This document shows, one piece after another, positions 41,559 through 50,616 of a stretch of DNA of 64,000 nucleotides (its first letter is position 1; each line of letters begins with the position of its first letter). Both the position numbers and the translations under genes were made by a program. A model generated the notes under the pieces. It had not been told where the DNA came from and did no database searches. It saw only the letters and a program-made list of their open reading frames with translations. The stretch is from Clostridiales bacterium. Lineage in GTDB: Bacteria; Bacillota; Clostridia; Christensenellales; Aristaeellaceae. The stretch is from positions 1 to 64,000 of the forward strand of contig JAAYIN010000047.1 of the NCBI GenBank assembly GCA_012523405.1. Reading direction: 5' to 3'.

Positions 41559-41587
41559 ACTTTATCAGAAAAACAAAAGAATTGCAA
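41559..41587 (-). promoter_or_regulatory. Promoter of the rpsF operon
   Basis: TTGCAA (41582-41587), 17 bases, TAAAGT (41559-41564) on the minus strand. Confidence 0.5.
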
Positions 41588-41659
41588 TGCTTTGTGGCAT
41601 AAAAAGTCCCTAAATCTCGGATTTGCCCGATCATAATCAGGTAAACTACACATGGATTA

Positions 41660-41668
41660 TGGTATAAT
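41660..41668 (+). promoter_or_regulatory. Extended -10 promoter of the methyltransferase gene
   Basis: TGGTATAAT: a TG dinucleotide one base before TATAAT (41663-41668), which can compensate for the weak -35. About 30 bases before the ATG. Confidence 0.55.
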
Positions 41669-41698
41669 GGACAAAAATACTGGCAAGGATGAGTATAT

Positions 41699-42433
41699 AT
41701 GAAAGAAAATCGCTATGATGATGAAAAGTTTTTTGAGCAGTATGCAAGGTTTCCGCGTTCGGTAGAAGGTCTAAGCGCGGCGGGCGAGTGGCATCAACTG
41801 CAAAAGATGCTGCCTGATTTTGCAGGCAAACGCGTCCTTGATATCGGTTGCGGATTCGGCTGGCATTGCGCTTATGCCAAGGAGCATGGCGCAGCGTATG
41901 TGCTGGGTACGGATATATCGGAACGGATGCTTTCGGTTGCAAAGGAGAAAACGGCTGCGCTTGGAATCGAGTACCAAAAGCTTGCGATGGAGGATATCGA
42001 CTTTGAAGCGGATTCTTTTGATGTTGTGATCAGTTCGCTGGCACTGCATTATACACCCGATTTTGGCGATGTTTGCAGGCGCGTGAACCGCTGCCTGACC
42101 CAAAGCGGAAACTTTGTTTTCTCCTGTGAACATCCTGTTTTTACTGCTCAGGGCACGCAGGATTGGTATTATGATGCTGAGGGCAAGATCATGCATTGGC
42201 CTGTGGATGACTATTTCGTAGAAGGAAAACGCGAATCCATCTTCCTTGGTGAAAAAGTCGTGAAGTTCCATAAGACACTGACCACCTACCTCAATACGCT
42301 GCTTGAAGAAGGGTTTGCGATCAATAAGATCGTCGAGCCCGAGCCGGCTGAGCATTTGCTGGATGCAGTGCCCGGCATGCGAGATGAGCTGCGCCGCCCA
42401 ATGATGCTGCTGGTGGCAGCTACGAAACTGTAA
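41699..42433 (+). CDS. Class I SAM-dependent methyltransferase
   Basis: 244 residues of the Methyltransf_11/25 type. Motif I is VLDIGCGFGWHCAYA (about 46-60), followed by the acidic ribose-binding GTDISERMLSVA, motif II SFDVVISSLALHY, and a C-terminal half with FSCEHPVF and an LEEGFAINKI helix typical of small-molecule methyltransferases. The substrate is unknown. Transcribed alone from an extended -10 promoter and closed by a terminator at 42448. Confidence 0.9.
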   Translation: MKENRYDDEKFFEQYARFPRSVEGLSAAGEWHQLQKMLPDFAGKRVLDIGCGFGWHCAYAKEHGAAYVLGTDISERMLSVAKEKTAALGIEYQKLAMEDIDFEADSFDVVISSLALHYTPDFGDVCRRVNRCLTQSGNFVFSCEHPVFTAQGTQDWYYDAEGKIMHWPVDDYFVEGKRESIFLGEKVVKFHKTLTTYLNTLLEEGFAINKIVEPEPAEHLLDAVPGMRDELRRPMMLLVAATKL

Positions 42434-42447
42434 ATCATACTATGAGA

Positions 42448-42482
42448 AAAAGAAGTCGAGCACGCCGCTCGACTTCTTTTTT
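42448..42482 (+). terminator. Terminator of the methyltransferase gene
   Basis: AAAGAAGTCGAGC/GCTCGACTTCTTT stem followed by Ts. Confidence 0.85.
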
Positions 42483-42528
42483 ATCTCATGAGCCATCCAA
42501 TTTATCAAACAATTCGTTTTTCGGGGGG

Positions 42529-42563
42529 GTGGGAGGTGTTTTTTTCAAAAAGAGCCTCCCACC
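42529..42563 (-). terminator. Possible terminator of the glucan synthase gene
   Basis: GGTGGGAGG pairs with CCTCCCACC across an A/T-rich loop, about 50 bases beyond the stop codon. Confidence 0.45.
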
Positions 42564-42610
42564 GTTCCTTCGTATCTAAAATCAACTGCCCACCGTTCCC
42601 CAACGTCCCC

Positions 42611-45600
42611 CTACCCTCGTATCGGAAAGGTTGCCTCGTGAATGCGTCCGTCATCCATCAGAATGAGTTTGCCGTCGCGTACCTGCTCGCCATCGATGAT
42701 CGGGAATGGGCATTCACGGCTTGCGTGCAGGTGGTAGGTGGAGGAACCGTAGAGATAGGTGATGCTAAAGTCATCCCAATCAGCTGGAACAACGGGTCTG
42801 AAGCGAAGCGTGTTTCCGATCTTTTGGAAACCAAATAGCTGCTCGAGCATCACATACTGATACCAGCTTGCACTGCCTGTATACCATGTCCAGCCGCCTC
42901 TGCCGCGTTGATAGGGGTTGGAGTAGATGTCGGCAGCCATGACATAGGGCTCGACGCGGTATCGATTGGAAAGCTGCTTTGTGATGGCATGGTTGATGGG
43001 CAGCATCGCGCGTGCCAGCTCCCATGCTTTGTCGTCCTGCCCGAGCTGATGCAGGGCAGAGATCGCCCATGGTACGGCATGGCTGTATTGACCGCCGTTT
43101 TCGCGCACACCAGGGATGTAGCCTGCGATATAGCCGGGGGAGTCCTGACCGTCAAATGGCGGCGTAAAGAGCTTTAGAATGCCGATGTCTCGCTCGTATA
43201 GCATGCGCCAAGCGTGATCCATCGCAAGCGTGCTTCGGTCCCGCGAGACGCCTGAAAGCACGGCCCAGCTTTGAGGCAAAATATCAATTCTGCACTCGCT
43301 GGAGCTTGCTGAGCCCAGCTTTTCGCCATCGCTGTACCATGCGCGAAGATACCATGCACCGTCCCACGCATAGCGGTCGATCAGCTGCAAGAGACCCAGC
43401 CTGCGATCACTCAAACGCCTTGCGGTGACGGGCTCGCATAGCGGTGCAAATCGGCGCAGAACTTCGCATAGGAACATCCCGAGCCATACGCTTTCGCCGT
43501 TTTCTCCGCCCACGTTGTTCATGCCGTCATTCCAGTCGCCGCTGCCCATGAGGGGCAAACCATGTGCGCCGACGAATACACGATCGATCGCCCTGACGCA
43601 ATGCTGCCAGAAGGGTTCTTGGATGGTTGAAACCTCAGGTGAACTTAGTCTGTCGTGTTCATTTGTGTCAAGCGGACGATCATGTAAATAGGGAACGGAT
43701 TCACTGAGCAAGCTTGTGTCTCCGGTTACCTGTATGTAAATCGAAGCGATGAATGGCAGGAATAGGAGGTCATCGCTGATGCGTGTACGTACGCCATAGC
43801 GCGGGGGATGCCACCAATGCTGTACATCGCCCTCCTCAAATTGATGCGCTGCACAAAGCAGCAGATGCTGGCGAACCAGATGCGGTGCGGTGTGTACCTG
43901 TGAGAGCATGTCCTGCAATTGATCGCGGAATCCGTATGCACCGCCTGCTTGGTAGAACCCAGCGCGCATCATCAGCCTTGCCGCTTGCACCTGATAGGGT
44001 AGCCAACGGTTGAGCATTAAGGCAAGCGCGGTATCGGGCAGGTCAAAGCGCATGATGCCTAAGCGCTGTTCCCAGTGCTGCTTGACGCTGTGAAGGCGTA
44101 AGGTTGCACCATCCGAGTGCAGGCTGTCAAGCGACTCGAGCAGAGCCTCGTGCGTCTTGCCAAAGCCTAATACGGAGGTGAAGGTTTTGCTTTCTCCGGG
44201 CTTTAGCTGCAAGGTGAAGCACAGCACAGCAACATTGCCTGCATCGCAGGGCAGAACATCTGAGCTGCTAAGGGCAGTGGGAACAATGCCCCAAAGTCCG
44301 TTGAATGCGCCCGAGCTCATGGTGGTTGTGAGCGTGGCTTCCGGATCAATGCTGCATAGGCAGACCTCGCCGTCAACATCTGGATTCTTGGCGAAAATGG
44401 TGCCGTCCATGCGCTGCGTTGTGGTCAGCTGCACTGCGGAGGGATGGTTGCCCATGGCAAAGGTGCAGGTGTGGTAGAAGTCCAGGATGCGGTCGACCTT
44501 ATCCTCGTTTTTCAGATGAAGTACACGAATGCCAAGCGTTGACTCCTCGTCGGTAAAGCAATGTAGCCGTCCGTATATGCCATATCCCGACGTCTCGTAG
44601 ATGGTCTCGCCCGGTGCATGGGTGATGCGTGCGGGAAGACCGTGCCCAAGGGGGAAGCGAGTGATCGACCAGAGCAGCTTGTTGGTGCCATCGCGTATGA
44701 AAAAGCACTCATCACTGCGCGGCATGACGCTGTCATTGTACCAGTGCGTCAGCCTGCCAGAATGGCTGTTGCCCGTATAGGAGAAGATCGGACCGCTCTC
44801 GCCTGCAAGTGTGCCAAAGTCATCTGTGCACAGGGGATTGCACCATGGCGCGGGGGTTTGGCGTCCGGGAGGCAATGTGATGATGTAGTTACCATCTGCT
44901 TTGGAAAATCCGCCATAGCCGTTATCAAAGAGCAATTCGTCGATGGCTGGCAATGCGACTTTCCATGCGGTTGATGGTTTGCAGGCATATTCCTGCTTGG
45001 ACTTAACGGAGTAGGAAAGGGCTTTAATTTGATCATCAATCGACCCTTGCCCTGTCGCGAATACAGCTCTTGCAGCAGCGCGCAGCAGACCGAATAACTC
45101 GGACGATAGGTTTTCACGATCAAAGAGGTGAATGCCGCCCGCTTTGCCAATCAGCTCATGGCTGTGGCTTGTTTGTGCAAGGTCGTCAAGGGCATCGTGC
45201 AGCGGATGATCGTAACCTGCGGGCTGTTTGCAGATCATGACCAAATCAATCCATAGTCCGCTCATGCGATAGTAGGCATGTGCTTTGAGCAGCAGCTTGA
45301 CCAAGGACAGTTCTTTCGTATCTGCGCATTCGACCAGTAAAATGGGGAGGTCGCCGCTGATGCCAAGTCCCCATAACTCGCGAAGCGGCAAATTGGTTTG
45401 CCCTGCATATCGGAATTGGAAAGGCTGACCGGTGTATGAGAGCATACCGCTCAGGCGCGAAACCGAGGCTTGCATGGTGGCGGACAGCCCAAGATATCTT
45501 GCTGTGACCAGCCCTTGGGTGAGCGCGGGCTCGTAGCAGCGGAGTGCGTTTTCAGGCTGCACATAGCGCTCGTGGAATGCTGCGGGTGTATCCTGAGGGG

Positions 45601-48600
45601 AGGGGAGCAAGGTCGCAAAGACGAACTGTGCCTTGCTGTTGGCGGGCAAAACGAATTGTCCCCGAAGGCTCAGGCATGGCTCGATCATGTCACCGATGGT
45701 ATCCGCCATCGCGCTGATAGGCAGATCAAGAACCCTTGGCGCATAGAGCGTGCGTCCCCGCCCGATAAACGAGGTGCGGTCTGTATGCGTATGAAAGACG
45801 GTGAGGCTGGCATCGGTTGAGAGCATATGCCAAAGGCTTTGTACCTCATCGCTTTCTTTGCGCACACGGCGCTTTGCACAAACACCATATTTGTGCAGCT
45901 TCTCGGTTTGTATGAAGAGGTTTTGGAAGCTGGGATGTGCGGCATCATCCTTTTGAGAGGTGAGGGTGGGTTCAAGGTAGCTGCATATCTCAAGCATCCG
46001 CTCCATATTGGAGTTGTTTTGAAGGGTGAGATGATGCAGCACGGTGCCGTCCAATGGATTCACAAAAATGCGAAGCGTGCTCTGCATCGAGAAGCGCTCA
46101 TGGGAAAAGACAGCTTGGGCGGTTTCATAGGACACCGTTTGATTGAGTTTTGGATCGGTCACGCTCCAATAGGAGCCGCTTTGAGAGTCGCGGAGATAGA
46201 GCCGCATCCCCGATGGAACATGGCAGCTTTCATGAAAGCGGGTCATCATGATGCCGTTTCGGCTCATATAGCCCCCGCCATGTGCATCCACAAGCAAAGT
46301 TGTACCCGCACCATGCAATACATGCGCATCGATTGGGAAGTGGAGCGATGCGGCGGTGCGCTGAGAGTGGAGGGGGGAAATGGTGGATTCATTTGCAGCT
46401 TTTTTCAGCGGATGCTTGATGATGTTCTTGCTTCGCTGTGGTCTCTCTTCCAGCAGCAAGCGGTATGCCTGTGCACGCGGAAGCTGTGAGAACAGATTGG
46501 CGATGTAGTTGCCTGAGAGGGCGTTGCATATGGCGCACATGATCATGCCCTGATGGTGTGCCATATGGCTGCGGACGACTTGAAAAGACGCCTTGTCGCC
46601 AATGCGGTCAGGTTCAAAATCCGCTGCTTCAAATAAGCCCATTGGACTATCCATACCCAAGGATTTAAGCTTTTGCAGGTTGGCGAAGGCACTCTTTAGG
46701 TCGATGGGCATGGAAAGGATGGAGGCGTATGGCGCGATGACATTTTGGTTTTTCACCGTGTCAAGAGCGAGGGACGGTATGCCAAACGCCCTATACTGAT
46801 AATAGAGATTCGGATCAAAGGCATAATACCCGCTTTCGCTTACGCCAAAGACACCCTGCTTTTGGTAGCTTTGCTGTTCGCGAAGCGCATTTTGGCAAGC
46901 TTCATACAGCAGCGTGCCGCGAACGGGCGGCTGAAAGAGCAAGGGCATCATGTATTCAAACATAGTACCGGTGTAGCTCAGCAGCGTTTGTCCATGCTTG
47001 GTTTGCGCCATAGAGCGCCCCAGACGATACCAATGACGGACGGGGATTTGCCCTAGCATGATGCTGACAAAGCTCAGCAAGCGCGCCTCACTTGCCAGCA
47101 GATCATAGTGGGTATGGCGTTCTGCATTTTCCTCGGGATGCAAACCGATGTAGAAAAGCTCCGCATCCGGGTCAAAGAGCGGCGTGAAATCCATGTGATC
47201 GACAATAGCATCAATGCGCGCGGCAAGATCGTGATGCTTGATCGGAAGCTCAGCCATCAGCACGCGTATGCCCTGCGCGCATGCGAGCAGGCAGACGGCG
47301 AAGTTGCCGCTGTCGACCGAGGACACAAAATGCGGACGCATCGGCGCGAGCGTCTGCGTGTCATGCCAGTTGTATATATGCCCTTTCCATTTCGGCATTT
47401 TCTCAATGCTGCTAATGGTGTCGCTGATGGACTCTGCCATGTCATCGGTTGGCAGGATGCCGAGCTTTTGCGCGGATATCAGGGACATCAGGTAAAGACC
47501 AATATTGGTTGGCGATGTACGGTGAGAAATGCCCTTGTTTGGCTCGATCTGAAGGTTGTCGGGCGGAAGTGCATGATCATCTTCTGTGATCGCGGTCTGA
47601 AAGAATGAATAGGTGCTTGAGGCGAGGCGGGTCAGTTCCTCGCGCATATAGTCCGTGATGCGCTGCGTGCGGTGATAAGGCTGCTCCAAATAGGGGAGCA
47701 CAAACGGAAACGACGCCCAGTAGGCAGCCGCCAAAAGCCCCATGATGAAGCTTTTGGGAATCAGTAGTGCGATGAGGAGCATCACTGCTGCGGTTACCAT
47801 GAACTGATAGAAAAACAGCATGGGCGGTCTGCCGGATGGCTCGGAGAGCTTTGCGGCAGTTGTCCACTGCAATAGATTTCTGCGGGTGAAAAGCATACGG
47901 TAAAGCGAACGGAAAATGGCATCCGCTTGCATCGCGGCCTCGCAGGGCAGCACGGCAATGCGTACCAGCGTGGAGGCAAGGGCGGTTTTGGTTGGGGGAA
48001 TCAAGCTCGCAATCTCAGGCAGAAGAAGCGCTGCTAGAAATAGCCAGTATGTGCCCGTGACAGCTGCATATACAAGCAGGATCAGGCGCATGGGCTGCAC
48101 GAGGCTGCGGAAGATATTCTGCCAAATCTTATGCTTGCTAACGGCGGAGAGAGAGGTGTTTTTTGCTTGGCTTGATGCGGGGAAAATAGGCAGTAGATAG
48201 GGCAATAGCTGCCAGTCGCCGCGTGTCCAGCGATGCAGGCGATAGCAAAAGCCCTTTAGATTTTTCGGATGTCCGTCATAAAGCGTGATATCCGATGCAA
48301 GTGCACACCCCGACAGCTCGCCTTCCAGCAGATCATGGCTGAGGATGGCGGAGGGAATGATGCAGTCATCAGTAGCGCTTAAAAAGCCGGAAGGATCGAT
48401 GATTCCCTTGCCGCAAAATGAACCATGGCGGTATGCATCATGGTAGTAATCGGTGGTGAGCGAGTTGTAGGGATCGGTGCCTCCGCGTCCGCCCATGAGC
48501 AGCGATAGGTAGCTGCCAACATTATGCGCGGCCACTTCCATGCGGGGCTGCAAAACACTGATGCCGCGCATGGTTCCATGGAGCTCCTGCCTTTTTTGCA

Positions 48601-50443
48601 GGGGATGCAGCATTGCCCCAATCATGCGAAGCGCACTTCCCGGGGGCAAAATCGTATCGCTGTCAAGGGTGATAACGTAGCGATACATGCCTTTGAGGCT
48701 CTTTGGATCGACGGAAGCATAGGTGAAGATCTCCTCGATTTCTCTGCCGTCAATCAGCTTGAGGAGCGTTTCCAGACTTCCGCGTTTTCTTTCGCGGCTT
48801 GTAAACAAATGATCGTGCGGATTGAACGCCCGCTGGCGCTGCATGTACATGAAGGGGTGGCTGGTGTTTTCTTGCAGGGCTGCGATGGCAGCGGCAGCCG
48901 TCCCAACGATTTCATCATCGCCTGAAAGCGTGCCTGTCATGCTGTCCTGATAATCGCCTAGCAGCATAAAATGCAAGTGTTCATCAGGGTTTGCCTGATG
49001 CAGGACAGAAAGATGCTTGACCATGGATAATGCGTGATCGCTGCTGAGGAGCATGGTGGGGCAAACGATCAGCGTTTTGTCGCTCGCGTCAAGCGACTCA
49101 AGGCGAATGCGAGGCACGAGATGCGGCTTGATCAGCCGCCTTGATAGCCAGAGGACGCATTGCTGCGCTGCGTAGAGAAATACAAATGCAAAGGGAAGCC
49201 AGAAAACAGGCATGATATCAAGCCAATATGCAAGTGCAATCAGCGCTGCGAATCCAATCCATGACCCGAAGCGGAACAATCCGCAGGCGTGCTCTGATAA
49301 AAAGAAGCGCATGCGGTTGGAAGCATTCATCGCCTGTAAGTACAGAAACAAAGAGGCCTGTCCGTTATCGAGCAGATAGTAGCCGACATGCCCTCTGATA
49401 TCGCCTTCGCCAGCACTTTGGCAAAGCGAGAATGCAGCTGAACAGACGGATAGTTCCGGCTTATTTGTTTGTACGCTAATGCGTGCGATCCGCTGGCGAT
49501 AATAAGAGCGGCTTTCCATATCCATGCTCGGATAGGTTGCATCTTGTGATAGCGCGGCATGCAGAGGGCTAAAGTCCTCGAGCAACCGATGCCATGGCAT
49601 ACGGGCAACGCTGCGAAGCGATGTGATCGCATTGCTGACCCAAAGACAGTTTTCAGTCTGGTGATCATGCTCACTTTGAGCGAGCTTTTGGGGCGAAAGG
49701 TCATGTTCGTTGAAATATCGATCCAGCCAGACAGTACGCCCTGTATCCTCTTGCGTGCGCGATTCTGTGATCATGCGTTCAAGGAATGCAGGGCTATGCT
49801 CGTATTTGGTAAACAAGCGGATTGCAGCACGCTCGTGCTTTTGCCGAAGCAAACGCCCGACCTGCTGAGCCGCGAGCTGGGATTGCTGCTCGCTTGCGCA
49901 TTGCTCTGCCATTTCGCAAATGATGTGAAGCAGAGCTGTGCGCAAAGCGATAGGCAGTACGCCCATCTCCTCTACCGTGAATGGCGTGACCTTTTGCCAT
50001 GCGGCAACCGCATCCTGAAGTCTGGATGTGCGCAGGTCGGCATTGGTATGACCGATGAGCTCCTTTGCGAACTCAAAGATTCTCGCTTCGCCTGACAAGG
50101 ATTTTGGAAGCTTGCGTGCGCCTTTGACGCTGACCATGAGCGAGGCGGCCTCCTCCTGTAGAAAGCGTCCGTTGTCACTAAGCCATTTTGAGGCAGGCAA
50201 AAGCTCGCCTGAAGGCAATCGATTAAAATAACCGATTGTTGTTTCAAGCGTCCTGAGCATGTGGGAAGAAACCGTGATTGCCGCATTGCCGCGGCTTTCC
50301 GCACGAGCTGCGATTGTGCCAAGGTGCGGGAGTAATTCATCCTCCAAGGGAGCGTCGCGATAGGATGAGGATGCAGGCCGATGAGCACCCCATGCCAGAA
50401 CAAACAAAATCGCGAGCCCGACCACCGAAATAATCCATTGCAT
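42611..50443 (-). CDS. Cyclic beta-1,2-glucan synthase (NdvB/Cgs type)
   Basis: 2610 residues. An N-terminal membrane helix is followed by a regulatory region, then a GT84 glycosyltransferase between further helices (around 390-900) with LDSDTILPPGS near 594 and the QxxRW-like RWTRGDWQLLP near 739. A glucoamylase-like domain follows (GVFGVSESGYYAFD). Two GH94 N-terminal-type domains and a GH94 phosphorylase domain end the protein; its general acid Asp is in GSGDWNDGMN near 2305. In proteobacteria this enzyme builds, trims and closes cyclic beta-1,2-glucans. Length is a little below the usual 2800. GGAGG eight bases before the ATG. Single-gene transcript. Confidence 0.9.
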   Translation of the reverse strand: MQWIISVVGLAILFVLAWGAHRPASSSYRDAPLEDELLPHLGTIAARAESRGNAAITVSSHMLRTLETTIGYFNRLPSGELLPASKWLSDNGRFLQEEAASLMVSVKGARKLPKSLSGEARIFEFAKELIGHTNADLRTSRLQDAVAAWQKVTPFTVEEMGVLPIALRTALLHIICEMAEQCASEQQSQLAAQQVGRLLRQKHERAAIRLFTKYEHSPAFLERMITESRTQEDTGRTVWLDRYFNEHDLSPQKLAQSEHDHQTENCLWVSNAITSLRSVARMPWHRLLEDFSPLHAALSQDATYPSMDMESRSYYRQRIARISVQTNKPELSVCSAAFSLCQSAGEGDIRGHVGYYLLDNGQASLFLYLQAMNASNRMRFFLSEHACGLFRFGSWIGFAALIALAYWLDIMPVFWLPFAFVFLYAAQQCVLWLSRRLIKPHLVPRIRLESLDASDKTLIVCPTMLLSSDHALSMVKHLSVLHQANPDEHLHFMLLGDYQDSMTGTLSGDDEIVGTAAAAIAALQENTSHPFMYMQRQRAFNPHDHLFTSRERKRGSLETLLKLIDGREIEEIFTYASVDPKSLKGMYRYVITLDSDTILPPGSALRMIGAMLHPLQKRQELHGTMRGISVLQPRMEVAAHNVGSYLSLLMGGRGGTDPYNSLTTDYYHDAYRHGSFCGKGIIDPSGFLSATDDCIIPSAILSHDLLEGELSGCALASDITLYDGHPKNLKGFCYRLHRWTRGDWQLLPYLLPIFPASSQAKNTSLSAVSKHKIWQNIFRSLVQPMRLILLVYAAVTGTYWLFLAALLLPEIASLIPPTKTALASTLVRIAVLPCEAAMQADAIFRSLYRMLFTRRNLLQWTTAAKLSEPSGRPPMLFFYQFMVTAAVMLLIALLIPKSFIMGLLAAAYWASFPFVLPYLEQPYHRTQRITDYMREELTRLASSTYSFFQTAITEDDHALPPDNLQIEPNKGISHRTSPTNIGLYLMSLISAQKLGILPTDDMAESISDTISSIEKMPKWKGHIYNWHDTQTLAPMRPHFVSSVDSGNFAVCLLACAQGIRVLMAELPIKHHDLAARIDAIVDHMDFTPLFDPDAELFYIGLHPEENAERHTHYDLLASEARLLSFVSIMLGQIPVRHWYRLGRSMAQTKHGQTLLSYTGTMFEYMMPLLFQPPVRGTLLYEACQNALREQQSYQKQGVFGVSESGYYAFDPNLYYQYRAFGIPSLALDTVKNQNVIAPYASILSMPIDLKSAFANLQKLKSLGMDSPMGLFEAADFEPDRIGDKASFQVVRSHMAHHQGMIMCAICNALSGNYIANLFSQLPRAQAYRLLLEERPQRSKNIIKHPLKKAANESTISPLHSQRTAASLHFPIDAHVLHGAGTTLLVDAHGGGYMSRNGIMMTRFHESCHVPSGMRLYLRDSQSGSYWSVTDPKLNQTVSYETAQAVFSHERFSMQSTLRIFVNPLDGTVLHHLTLQNNSNMERMLEICSYLEPTLTSQKDDAAHPSFQNLFIQTEKLHKYGVCAKRRVRKESDEVQSLWHMLSTDASLTVFHTHTDRTSFIGRGRTLYAPRVLDLPISAMADTIGDMIEPCLSLRGQFVLPANSKAQFVFATLLPSPQDTPAAFHERYVQPENALRCYEPALTQGLVTARYLGLSATMQASVSRLSGMLSYTGQPFQFRYAGQTNLPLRELWGLGISGDLPILLVECADTKELSLVKLLLKAHAYYRMSGLWIDLVMICKQPAGYDHPLHDALDDLAQTSHSHELIGKAGGIHLFDRENLSSELFGLLRAAARAVFATGQGSIDDQIKALSYSVKSKQEYACKPSTAWKVALPAIDELLFDNGYGGFSKADGNYIITLPPGRQTPAPWCNPLCTDDFGTLAGESGPIFSYTGNSHSGRLTHWYNDSVMPRSDECFFIRDGTNKLLWSITRFPLGHGLPARITHAPGETIYETSGYGIYGRLHCFTDEESTLGIRVLHLKNEDKVDRILDFYHTCTFAMGNHPSAVQLTTTQRMDGTIFAKNPDVDGEVCLCSIDPEATLTTTMSSGAFNGLWGIVPTALSSSDVLPCDAGNVAVLCFTLQLKPGESKTFTSVLGFGKTHEALLESLDSLHSDGATLRLHSVKQHWEQRLGIMRFDLPDTALALMLNRWLPYQVQAARLMMRAGFYQAGGAYGFRDQLQDMLSQVHTAPHLVRQHLLLCAAHQFEEGDVQHWWHPPRYGVRTRISDDLLFLPFIASIYIQVTGDTSLLSESVPYLHDRPLDTNEHDRLSSPEVSTIQEPFWQHCVRAIDRVFVGAHGLPLMGSGDWNDGMNNVGGENGESVWLGMFLCEVLRRFAPLCEPVTARRLSDRRLGLLQLIDRYAWDGAWYLRAWYSDGEKLGSASSSECRIDILPQSWAVLSGVSRDRSTLAMDHAWRMLYERDIGILKLFTPPFDGQDSPGYIAGYIPGVRENGGQYSHAVPWAISALHQLGQDDKAWELARAMLPINHAITKQLSNRYRVEPYVMAADIYSNPYQRGRGGWTWYTGSASWYQYVMLEQLFGFQKIGNTLRFRPVVPADWDDFSITYLYGSSTYHLHASRECPFPIIDGEQVRDGKLILMDDGRIHEATFPIRG

Positions 50444-50544
50444 TGCGTAAACCTCCGCTATTCTATGCGGTTGCTAGTTTGTGCAATGAATGAGTAAACC
50501 ATGTATGTATTTGAAATTTGATTGTGGATATGAAGATGAAAACA

Positions 50545-50586
50545 AGGCGATAACCGCATTTGAGCACGTCTGTGCGGTCATCGCCT
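50545..50586 (-). terminator. Terminator of gltBD
   Basis: GGCGAT-ACCGCA and TGCGGT-ATCGCC pair with one mismatch, then CTTGTTTT on the minus strand. The remaining bases to 50443 are the glucan synthase upstream region, with no clear promoter. Confidence 0.65.
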
Positions 50587-50616
50587 TATATGAAACAAAT
50601 GTTTTTGTTCTGTGTT

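Noticed and set aside
45470-47608. Several plus-strand frames of 100-220 codons opposite the glucan synthase
   Set aside because: They are shadows of the minus-strand gene in GC-richer sequence; no motifs and no start signals.
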